A stretch of DNA of 5,384 nucleotides from Candidatus Thorarchaeota archaeon. Its GTDB lineage: Archaea > Asgardarchaeota > Thorarchaeia > Thorarchaeales > Thorarchaeaceae. Below are positions 1 through 4,987 of this stretch, piece after piece. Location of the stretch: the NCBI GenBank assembly GCA_023134215.1, contig JAGLUV010000027.1, positions 1-5,384 on the forward strand, in the 5' to 3' direction. Position numbers and translations under genes: made by a program. Position 1 is the stretch's first letter. The number at the start of each line of letters is the position of its first letter. The notes beneath the pieces are model-generated. The model saw only the letters and a list, made by a program, of their open reading frames with translations, did not search any database and was not told the DNA's origin.

Positions 1-59
1 AATAACGCCTGAACTACTCATGGGTCGGTAGTCTAGATTGGTATGATTCTTGCTTGGGG

Positions 60-90
60 TGATTCTTGCCATGAGCGCAAAGTCACAAAA
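60..90 (+). other. tRNA intron 1, canonical 37/38 site (BHB)
   Basis: This 31-nt intron follows G37 and precedes U38. A bulge-helix-bulge can be drawn. The outer helix is the anticodon stem 49-53/92-96. The 3' bulge is 89-91 and the 5' bulge is 58-60, each cut between its second and third base. The central helix is 54-57/85-88, with three pairs and one G-A mismatch. The inner helix pairs 61-64 with 81-84 and 66-69 with 77-80, with C65 bulged and a 7-nt loop. The bases at 60 and 91 are both T, so the mature RNA is the same if the cut shifts by one; the bulge geometry favours 59|60 and 90|91. Confidence 0.88.
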
Positions 91-111
91 TGCAAGCGAT
101 CGGGAGTTCAA

Positions 112-141
112 GCGTGGCAGGATTGCCCTGCTTCGGAACAA
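112..141 (+). other. tRNA intron 2, T-loop 58/59 site (BHB)
   Basis: This 30-nt insertion lies in the T-loop between A58 and position 59. Its BHB has a perfect 4-bp central helix, 106-109 (GTTC) with 136-139 (GAAC). The 5' bulge is 110-112 and the 3' bulge is 140-142. The inner helix pairs 113-114 with 134-135 and 117-121 (GCAGG) with 127-131 (CCTGC). The outer helix is 102-105 with 143-146, one pair a wobble. Cutting after the second base of each bulge joins the exons to give T-loop TTCAAAT. Bases 110-111 and 140-142 are all A, so neighbouring cut positions give the same mature RNA. Confidence 0.88.
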
Positions 142-156
142 ATCTCCCCCGGCCCA

Positions 157-175
157 CTTTCTTCCCTCTGTTTTT
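157..175 (+). terminator. T-rich terminator after tRNA-Pro
   Basis: Immediately after the discriminator base the + strand becomes pyrimidine-rich and ends in five consecutive T (171-175). This is the usual archaeal intrinsic termination signal, with no hairpin needed. It sits in the 21-bp gap between the tRNA and the stop codon of the convergent thpR. No comparable T-run is seen on the other strand, so thpR transcripts may continue antisense into the tRNA. Confidence 0.55.
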
Positions 176-177
176 AG

Positions 178-750
178 TCATTCCTTTATTGCCCTGATTT
201 CCCATAGCATCTCATAGATTGGACCAGAAGGGGTTAGAATGCTCTTCGTCATTCTAATTGCGTTAACAACCATAGTTCCAACAGACTCGTGTGATAGCGA
301 TTCAAGGTTTCTCAAGATGGCATCTCTGTTCCTTACGGTTCGCACTCTTGCAATCGTGGCATGGGGTGTGAATTCTCTTCTCTCAAGCGGATACCCGAGA
401 TTGCCAAGCTTTTCATCCGTCATGGTTTTCAGCTCACGCATGGCGTCTGCATTGTGCGTCACTCCAATCCAAATTACTCTGGGCCTTCTTATGCTTGGGA
501 AGGCACCCACACCTCCAATCCGAATTGTGAACGGACTGAACCTAATCTGCTCTAGTTCATTGCGTATGGACTCTACCTTTGAAATCGGTGTATCTCCAAA
601 GAATCTCCACGTGAAGTGGATGTTCTCTGGTTCAACCAGCTTCATTTTCGCCGCATCACGATCCAGCTTGTTCTGCAAGTAAGCTATTCGAGAAAGGTGA
701 CCCTCATCCTCAATATCCACGCTCAAGAAAACTCTCACAGTATCAGTCAA
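178..750 (-). CDS. thpR: RNA 2',3'-cyclic phosphodiesterase (LigT/ThpR family)
   Basis: The 190-residue product is a 2H phosphoesterase. It has the two H-x-T-x motifs, HFTW at 45-48 and HATI at 130-133, whose His/Thr pairs form the active site. The segment at about 79-97, a Gly-rich turn followed by a Trp-containing beta strand (IRRPRVIWIG), is typical of LigT/ThpR, and the length is normal. Family members hydrolyse 2',3'-cyclic phosphate RNA ends to 2'-phosphate, and were first described as 2'-5' RNA ligases acting on tRNA halves. The enzyme is cytoplasmic. The start is a TTG preceded by AGGTGAT, an excellent match to the archaeal anti-SD. A GTG four codons later would give the commoner MRVF beginning but has no SD. 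The gene is convergent with the intron-bearing tRNA-Pro and divergent from the AAA ATPase. Confidence 0.93.
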   Translation of the reverse strand: MTDTVRVFLSVDIEDEGHLSRIAYLQNKLDRDAAKMKLVEPENIHFTWRFFGDTPISKVESIRNELEQIRFSPFTIRIGGVGAFPSIRRPRVIWIGVTHNADAMRELKTMTDEKLGNLGYPLERREFTPHATIARVRTVRNRDAILRNLESLSHESVGTMVVNAIRMTKSILTPSGPIYEMLWEIRAIKE

Positions 751-753
751 AAC

Positions 754-760
754 ATCACCT
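754..760 (-). promoter_or_regulatory. Strong ribosome binding site of thpR
   Basis: On the - strand the bases read AGGTGAT, complementary to the archaeal 16S rRNA 3' end (ATCACCTCC), 3 nt before the TTG at 750-748. This decides in favour of the TTG start. The ATG overlapping this site (755-753) runs into a stop codon after two codons. Confidence 0.7.
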
Positions 761-785
761 TGAACACAGACTCAAACTCCTAGCC

Positions 786-797
786 TCAATATTACCA
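786..797 (-). promoter_or_regulatory. Candidate TATA box for thpR
   Basis: On the - strand this reads GGTAATATTGAG, the only A/T-rich TATA-like block in the thpR upstream region. Placing initiation about 26 nt downstream gives a short leader of roughly 14 nt that just contains the SD at 754-760. The core AATATT is palindromic, so it could also serve the divergent AAA ATPase gene, with a leader of about 35 nt. Assigned from spacing and composition only. Confidence 0.33.
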
Positions 798-825
798 TGA
801 CGATTTGGCGTAGCTAAGGCAACTC

Positions 826-833
826 TTAAAGGA
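826..833 (+). promoter_or_regulatory. Weak TATA-like element before the AAA ATPase gene
   Basis: The bases TTAAAGGA begin 26 nt before the TTG at 852. At that distance a TATA element would give a transcript with almost no leader, which would fit the lack of any SD in front of the TTG/GTG pair. The match is short and lacks a clear BRE, so this is tentative. Confidence 0.2.
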
Positions 834-851
834 ACATCAAAGAACGGCACG

Positions 852-1997
852 TTGGTGGCACACAAGAAGTTGACGAAACGCAAGGATTCCGGAGTTGAAC
901 TGCCCGTCGCATCACGGGAAAGCACAAAGAAAATTGCTCGTATAAGCGGATTGGATATACCAAGTGCAAAACTACTGGTGCTGCGAGGCGCCGCTTTTCC
1001 ATTCAGACTAAAAGGGGACCCACGACCTATGGGAGTCGAAACTGACAATGCCAATCTATTCGCAGACTATGCCCGCGAACAATGGATTGGGTGTGTAGTC
1101 ACGAAGGGACAATACCTCTTTGACAGATACGTTATGCCGGATTTCGCGTTTCAAGTGACAGAAGTCAACCCTGCAGAGTCTATCGTGACTAAGGACACAA
1201 TGATACGACTTGACTCCAGCATCAGTTCCAATAATACTCCCATTCGAGAGTCTAATCTTGATGATGTCGTGGGACATGGAACCGTGAAGAAGAAATGCCG
1301 AGTCATTCTGAACTACCTTGAAGCCCCTGCACGCTATGGAGAATGGGCACCAAGAGCGCTTCTATTTCATGGCTCGCCTGGCACAGGGAAAACAATGCTG
1401 GCAAAGGCCATGGCAAGCGAAGCCAACGCACGTATCTTCCTAGTTAAAGCATCAGATCTAATAGGTGTCCATGTCGGCGATGGGGGTAGGAGAATCAGTG
1501 CCCTTTTCGAGGATGCGCGGAATACTTCACCAAGCATTGTGTTCATTGACGAACTGGACGCCATAGGATTAGCTCGTTCTTTCCAGTCAATCAGGGGTGA
1601 TGTTTCGGAAGTCGTTACTGCTTTGCTCGGCGAGCTGGATAAAACGGATGAAGGATCTGGCGTTGTCGTGATTGGCGCGACCAATGCTTTCATGCTGATT
1701 GACCCAGCTCTACGTAGTAGATTTGACACAGTTTTTGAGTTTAAGTTGCCTGATACTACAGAACGACTGAGGATATTGGAGATGTATGCAGCACGACTCC
1801 CGCTCCCAATGGACATAGACCTGCAGCTCGTTGCCTCGAGGACTGAAGGGTTATCTGGAAGGGATCTGAGAAACCGCATATTGAAGGAAGCACTCCATTC
1901 AGCGATATCGGAAGGTCATTCGTCAATCACTCAAGATACAGTCCTCAGCATTCTCGATAAAATTAAGGTGAAGCATGCACCTGACTATGCGATATGA
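852..1997 (+). CDS. Archaeal AAA ATPase with N-terminal domain (COG1223-like)
   Basis: The 381-residue product has one AAA module. Walker A is GSPGTGKT (174-181), Walker B is IVFIDELD (229-236) and sensor 1 is GATN (275-278). R288 and R290 lie in DPALRSRFD, where Cdc48/PAN proteins have RPGR, and GLSGRDL (333-339) marks the small helical domain. Pore loop 1 is GVHVG (205-209), with His at the usual aromatic position. Residues 35-120 form a separate N-terminal domain; its stretch LFDRYVMPDFAF recalls the beta-clam (Cdc48 Nc-like) domain of single-ring archaeal AAA proteins such as AMA. It probably forms a hexameric ring that remodels or unfolds protein; the substrate is unknown. No membrane segment is seen. 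The start is uncertain: TTG 852 or GTG 855, neither with an SD; the frame is open back to a stop at 798-800 with no ATG. UPF0200 follows 43 bases downstream. Confidence 0.88.
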   Translation: MVAHKKLTKRKDSGVELPVASRESTKKIARISGLDIPSAKLLVLRGAAFPFRLKGDPRPMGVETDNANLFADYAREQWIGCVVTKGQYLFDRYVMPDFAFQVTEVNPAESIVTKDTMIRLDSSISSNNTPIRESNLDDVVGHGTVKKKCRVILNYLEAPARYGEWAPRALLFHGSPGTGKTMLAKAMASEANARIFLVKASDLIGVHVGDGGRRISALFEDARNTSPSIVFIDELDAIGLARSFQSIRGDVSEVVTALLGELDKTDEGSGVVVIGATNAFMLIDPALRSRFDTVFEFKLPDTTERLRILEMYAARLPLPMDIDLQLVASRTEGLSGRDLRNRILKEALHSAISEGHSSITQDTVLSILDKIKVKHAPDYAI

Positions 1998-2028
1998 CAA
2001 AGCCTATTGGAGCTTACTCTGATAAGAT

Positions 2029-2035
2029 GGTGGAG
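2029..2035 (+). promoter_or_regulatory. Ribosome binding site of the UPF0200 gene
   Basis: GGTGGAG ends 5 nt before ATG 2041. Its presence in the short gap after the AAA ATPase stop suggests that the UPF0200 gene is translated independently from a shared or internal transcript. No convincing TATA box was seen between 1998 and 2028. Confidence 0.5.
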
Positions 2036-2040
2036 AAACC

Positions 2041-2580
2041 ATGAAGCTGGTAATTGTCACAGGAATGCCCGGAGCTGGGAAGAGTGAGGTTGCTGATACA
2101 TTTCGCAGTGCCGATGTCCCCGTAATTGTCATGGGAGATGTGATTCGGGCGGAAGTCCGCAGAAGAGGACTTGAACCCGACCCAGCGAACACTAAGAAGG
2201 CAATGTTGGAGATGAGGGAAAAGAGGGGTCCCGGGGCAGTAGCCATGCAATGCATAGATGATTTGAAGCAGGCAACAGCAGAGTTAGTAGTTGTTGAGGG
2301 GTGCAGAAGCGTTGCAGAAATTCAGATCTTTGACGACTATGCTGAAAAGGTCATAACTGTCTGTGTGCATGCATCCCCCGCTACCAGATTCGCGAGATTG
2401 AGAGAGCGGAGTCGCGATGACGACCCGAAGGACTGGTCAGTCTTCAGGGAACGCGACATTAGAGAGATATCGGTAGGTCTTGGCGGAGTCATCGCGCTTA
2501 GTGACATAATGCTTGTCAACGAGGGCACCGTAGAAGAACTGCACGAGCTTTCGCAGAACGTTGTCAAGAGGTTCCTTTGA
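2041..2580 (+). CDS. UPF0200 family P-loop protein (dephospho-CoA kinase/adenylate kinase-like)
   Basis: The 179-residue protein starts almost at its Walker A, GMPGAGKS (8-15). It then has a GDVIRAE segment (32-38) where small nucleoside and CoA kinases bind their acceptor. RGPGAVA (62-68) and VVVEGCRS (83-90) follow, then a basic/acidic LID-like stretch ERSRDDDPKDW (122-132) and a C-terminal VNEGTVEEL (159-167) resembling the nucleotide-base-binding loop of dephospho-CoA kinases. These match archaeal UPF0200. The fold predicts an NTP-dependent phosphotransferase in the cytoplasm, but the substrate is not established; dephospho-CoA kinase activity is only a possibility. The ATG has a good SD. 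The UPF0201 gene begins 1 base after the stop; in Archaeoglobus (AF_1395) the two families are fused, so a joint role is likely. Confidence 0.9.
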   Translation: MKLVIVTGMPGAGKSEVADTFRSADVPVIVMGDVIRAEVRRRGLEPDPANTKKAMLEMREKRGPGAVAMQCIDDLKQATAELVVVEGCRSVAEIQIFDDYAEKVITVCVHASPATRFARLRERSRDDDPKDWSVFRERDIREISVGLGGVIALSDIMLVNEGTVEELHELSQNVVKRFL

Positions 2581-2581
2581 G

Positions 2582-3013
2582 ATGGAAGTGACCATGTGCT
2601 GTCCTGTGTTTCCTACAGAGGATAAACAATTGGTTGAGACTGCACTTGCCAACTTATTCCTAATTCAAGAGTCTGAAGAACAAGAAGCGGAAACTCACAT
2701 TAAACTGAAAGCATTCTGGAATGATACAAGCTCATTGTCATCAATCCGCCAGCGCATTCATGAAATCCGAATAATTGACGTTGTACGGAAGAGGCTGGTA
2801 GCAAACTGGGATGAATTGAATACAATGACACACCTATGTTTCGAAAAGCAGGCTGCTTGCTTGGACAAGCTTAGAGTGGTTGACGATGCCCAAGAAACCC
2901 CTCCTCTAGGCTTCATTGAGATTGCTATCAGGTTTCAGAATACCTCTGAGTTTGAGGATTTCCTCAATTGGTTCACACCTCGTACCTCGAAACGTCAAGT
3001 GGCTGACTACTAA
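2582..3013 (+). CDS. UPF0201 family protein
   Basis: With the ATG at 2582 the product has 143 residues and begins MEVTMCCPVFPTED, the usual UPF0201 opening strand. Further family features are a central helix region RIIDVVRKRL (about 63-72), the segment FEKQAAC (about 85-91), PPLGFIEIAI (about 103-112) and the closing FLNWFTPRT (about 125-133). The family has an L5/RRM-like alpha-beta fold and is suspected to bind RNA, but its function is unknown. An upstream TTG at 2561 would add seven residues inside the UPF0200 gene and is less likely. AGAGG at 2567-2571 may be the SD. Translation is probably coupled to UPF0200. The stop interlocks with that of the convergent methyltransferase gene. Confidence 0.88.
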   Translation: MEVTMCCPVFPTEDKQLVETALANLFLIQESEEQEAETHIKLKAFWNDTSSLSSIRQRIHEIRIIDVVRKRLVANWDELNTMTHLCFEKQAACLDKLRVVDDAQETPPLGFIEIAIRFQNTSEFEDFLNWFTPRTSKRQVADY

Positions 3014-4053
3014 AGGTTGATAGTAATCACTTCACGAACGAGTCCACCGTGCACACGGAACCGCATCTGATATTCAATCTTAAAGCCAAACTGACGAATG
3101 ACATCCGGAATTTCCATCTCACTACTATGACAGGTACACATGCTGCCACCTGGTAGAATGGTGTCTTCAGCATTTTCAAGTAAGGCTTCAACTAATCGCA
3201 CAGCCTTTTCCCCTCGAGTGGAACTAGCTCTACCATATGGCGGATCTGTAACCACATGATGACAATTCTTGACAGGAAGATTCTTGGCATCCCCCTGAAT
3301 CAAGCTATAGTCACTGTTTTGAATACCGGCAAGATTCATCGAAGCACCTTTCAATAAACGCCAGTTGAGCTCGAGTCCAATCGGTCTGGCACCAATGGAG
3401 GCAATCTCACATAGGATTCCTCCACCACCGCAGAATGGGTCGAGAACAGTTTCGTTTGGCATAACGCGCGCCAAGTTGCACATGGTCCTAGCTAGTGAAG
3501 CGTTCATCATGCTTGGATGGAAGAAAGGCTTTCTCCCAGGTCTTCTCCCTCTTAGCTCCCCACGCAGTTGTGACTCCTCGGATGTACAGATAAGGACTCT
3601 ATCGGACATCGCCAGAACAAGGACTCGTATATCCGGGTTCTCTAGGTGAACCTTTGCACCTGTAGTTCGCTGAATCCTGTTGCCTAGATCAATGACAAGA
3701 CTTTCTCTAGTTTCAATTTCCCGGCCCGGCAGAAACGGCATAGTTCGGATACAAAAGGTTTCATTATTGCCTACATTGGATTTCAGTAAATCATCTGGTA
3801 TCTCAAGAGCTGCACCATCCAGTGAATCTGTTTCAAAAACTATCTTTCCAGCTTCCTTCAATAGGGCCGCTCTCTGCAACAAAAAATCAGTTGGGTCCTG
3901 TAATCCCTCAATAATGGCCACTTTCTCATGCCACGAAACTTCGTATTTCGAGTCAACCATCTGAAGAAGGGTTTCAATCTCGACTCGGGCTAACTCTGCA
4001 TTCTCACCAGAAACAATCGCGAAGAACCAATTGGTCGACGCATTCCTACTCAT
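3010..4053 (-). CDS. tRNA (guanine10-N2)-methyltransferase, Trm-G10/Trm11 type
   Basis: The 347-residue product has an N-terminal half (to about 165) consistent with the NFLD plus THUMP RNA-binding region; VHLENPDIRVLVL (136-148) is the characteristic THUMP strand. The linker RRPGRKPFFHPSMM (170-183) introduces a Rossmann methyltransferase domain. SAM-binding motif I is DPFCGGGGI (205-213), the acidic residue after motif II is in GLELN (226-230), GDA is at 254-256, and catalytic motif IV is DPPY (270-273). The C-terminal VHGGLVREV (334-342) is also typical. The archaeal family makes m2G/m2,2G at tRNA position 10, in the cytoplasm. The start ATG overlaps the end of the GPN gene by 8 bases, indicating one operon with coupled translation. 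Other THUMP methyltransferases (Trm14, G6) are an alternative, but the motif and linker pattern favours G10. Confidence 0.9.
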   Translation of the reverse strand: MSRNASTNWFFAIVSGENAELARVEIETLLQMVDSKYEVSWHEKVAIIEGLQDPTDFLLQRAALLKEAGKIVFETDSLDGAALEIPDDLLKSNVGNNETFCIRTMPFLPGREIETRESLVIDLGNRIQRTTGAKVHLENPDIRVLVLAMSDRVLICTSEESQLRGELRGRRPGRKPFFHPSMMNASLARTMCNLARVMPNETVLDPFCGGGGILCEIASIGARPIGLELNWRLLKGASMNLAGIQNSDYSLIQGDAKNLPVKNCHHVVTDPPYGRASSTRGEKAVRLVEALLENAEDTILPGGSMCTCHSSEMEIPDVIRQFGFKIEYQMRFRVHGGLVREVITINL

Positions 4054-4816
4054 ATGTTACGTAGTCCTCCCCGCCTGCAAACACTCGCTGTAGTTCTCCG
4101 TAAAGGATATCGATACCAGTCATCTCCTTGGCTGATACTGGCACTAGGCTTGCTACACCTCCTAGGTCCTCCATCATCCTTAGTATCGACGCAGAATACT
4201 CGCGAACCAGACCGCTCGCTGATTTGTTGAGAGCATCATCTAGAGTATGAGGTTCTTCTGCCCACTCAACTACCTGTTCCATTTGTTCTTTTGTTAGTAT
4301 GTCTGGCTTGCTCAGCACATTCAACTGAGGCAATCCAAAGCGGATGTTGATTGACATTCCAAGAAGCATTGATGACAGGTATCCTGTAGGAGTACGGGCA
4401 ATGTTTGAATCTAGGAGATATAGCGAAATGGTTGGATCTCTACCGCTAAGACTCGACACCAGCATTGGCCCGGAGTTGCGGTAGGCAAAGAGCTCCATCT
4501 GCCCCGGGCAGTCCACCAAGGCGTAGTCCCTACCAGTATCTAGTATCTCTTCTCTCAAATCATTGACATGACTGACTGCCATATCTAATGATGCGACCAA
4601 GGCACCATTTGGTCCTAGGCCGAACTGATGCATGATTTCGCCATAATCTACATACTCTCTAATATCAACATCACTCGTATAGGGTGGCTCTTCCACTCCC
4701 GGGTCAAGGTTTACTATCGCCACACTCATCTCAGAGGCAAGTAACCATTTCTCCAGTGATGCGGTGAGTAATGATTTGCCTGCGCCTGCAGTGCCAACTA
4801 GAAATGTAAAGAACAT
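4046..4816 (-). CDS. GPN-loop GTPase
   Basis: From the ATG at 4816 the product has 256 residues, close to the archaeal GPN protein PAB0955 (about 250). G1 is GTAGAGKS (8-15). NLDPG...PPYTSDVDIREYV (36-56) is the signature following it. The GPN tripeptide (68-70) in FGLGPNGALVASLDM completes the active site of the partner subunit in the obligate dimer. G3 is DCPGQMELF (102-110). G4 is SKPD (169-172), with Ser in place of the usual Asn of NKxD. G5 is SAK (228-230). Eukaryotic GPN proteins assist RNA polymerase II assembly; the archaeal role is less defined. A TTG at 4876 would add 20 non-conserved residues and lacks an SD, so I prefer the ATG, which puts the P-loop at the N-terminus as in the family; it too has no SD. 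This is the first gene of an operon with the tRNA methyltransferase. Confidence 0.92.
   Translation of the reverse strand: MFFTFLVGTAGAGKSLLTASLEKWLLASEMSVAIVNLDPGVEEPPYTSDVDIREYVDYGEIMHQFGLGPNGALVASLDMAVSHVNDLREEILDTGRDYALVDCPGQMELFAYRNSGPMLVSSLSGRDPTISLYLLDSNIARTPTGYLSSMLLGMSINIRFGLPQLNVLSKPDILTKEQMEQVVEWAEEPHTLDDALNKSASGLVREYSASILRMMEDLGGVASLVPVSAKEMTGIDILYGELQRVFAGGEDYVTYE
4066..4072 (-). promoter_or_regulatory. Ribosome binding site of the tRNA methyltransferase gene
   Basis: On the - strand the bases read GGGGAGG, lying inside the last codons of the GPN GTPase gene (Gly-Gly-Glu), 12 nt before the ATG at 4053. The match is strong, though the spacing is slightly long. It supports translation of the second gene from the bicistronic message. 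Confidence 0.5.
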
Positions 4817-4892
4817 TTTTGGACTCGTTTCCGTGTGACTCCCAACGCTCTTTGAGTTCTTCGGTACCACTTGCAAGAAGCGAGGAAGCCCC

Positions 4893-4931
4893 GTATGCAG
4901 TCATTTGACGGCTGTATGTCGTCAGTTGACG
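4893..4931 (+). promoter_or_regulatory. Two 21-bp-phased palindromic repeats, candidate operator
   Basis: An 18-bp unit occurs twice, at 4893-4910 and 4914-4931, with 15 of 18 positions identical and a repeat period of 21 bp, two helical turns. Each unit holds a palindrome of form GTCA-N2-TGAC (4900-4909 and 4921-4930) followed by G. The pair lies between the divergent GPN operon and the HTH gene, 57-95 bases before the latter's start. Two dimers of a regulator could bind on the same DNA face. Autoregulation by the adjacent HTH protein is an inference. If the HTH gene started further upstream, these bases would be coding. Confidence 0.45.
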
Positions 4932-4976
4932 AAATCGAAGTCGGCTTCCACACAACTCTTATCTGCGATACATTCT

Positions 4977-4980
4977 GGAG
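4977..4980 (+). promoter_or_regulatory. Ribosome binding site choosing the HTH gene start
   Basis: GGAG ends 7 nt before ATG 4988. The earlier in-frame ATGs at 4895 and 4916 have no comparable SD, so this site favours the shorter protein. Confidence 0.45.
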
Positions 4981-4987
4981 TCCAAAC

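Larger units (their letters stand above)
22..156 (+). tRNA. tRNA-Pro(GGG) with two introns
   Basis: Removing two introns (60-90 and 112-141) leaves a complete 74-nt cloverleaf. The acceptor stem pairs 22-28 (GGGTCGG) with 149-155 (CCGGCCC) through seven pairs, one a T-G wobble. The D-arm 31-34/44-47 has G10-U25 and U13-U22, with G18G19 at 40-41. The anticodon stem 49-53 (CTTGC) pairs with 92-96 (GCAAG). The loop reads TTGGGGT with anticodon GGG at 56-58. The variable loop is 97-101, and C48 can pair with G15. The T-stem 102-106 (GGGAG) pairs with 144-148 (CTCCC) around a spliced loop TTCAAAT. The discriminator is A156 and CCA is not encoded. GGG anticodon, G37, G1-C72 and A73 all fit archaeal tRNA-Pro, which would read CCC and CCU. 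The promoter lies mostly outside the window. Identity rests on full covariation of every stem, so it is strong although found by hand. Confidence 0.93.

Noticed and set aside
112..141. The T-loop hairpin as an independent small RNA or terminator
   Set aside because: It has no flanking promoter or T-run, and its outer pairs fit the BHB of a tRNA intron exactly.
22..156. tRNA pseudogene, or tRNA with only the anticodon intron
   Set aside because: With only intron 1 removed the T-loop would be abnormally long, but the second insertion has a precise BHB and its removal restores TTCAAAT, so decay is unlikely.
239..682. Open reading frame of 147 codons on the + strand opposite thpR
   Set aside because: It lies antisense to a clear 2H phosphoesterase with both catalytic motifs, and its translation shows no recognisable domain.
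801..851. N-terminal extension of the AAA ATPase upstream of 852
   Set aside because: The frame is open back to the stop at 798-800, but it holds no ATG, GTG or TTG, so 852 is the earliest conventional start.
1367..1879. 170-codon - strand frame inside the AAA ATPase gene
   Set aside because: It is opposite the Walker A to small-helical-domain region; low-complexity Ser/Arg-rich composition is typical of an antisense shadow.
2026..2043. Five-codon upstream frame (MVEKP) whose TGA overlaps the UPF0200 ATG
   Set aside because: Its ATG has no SD of its own, and its bases are the ribosome binding site of the UPF0200 gene; most simply coincidence.
3365..3964. Two 94-codon + strand frames (3365-3649 and 3680-3964) opposite the methyltransferase
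   Set aside because: Both are antisense to conserved THUMP and Rossmann coding sequence and have no SD or family resemblance.
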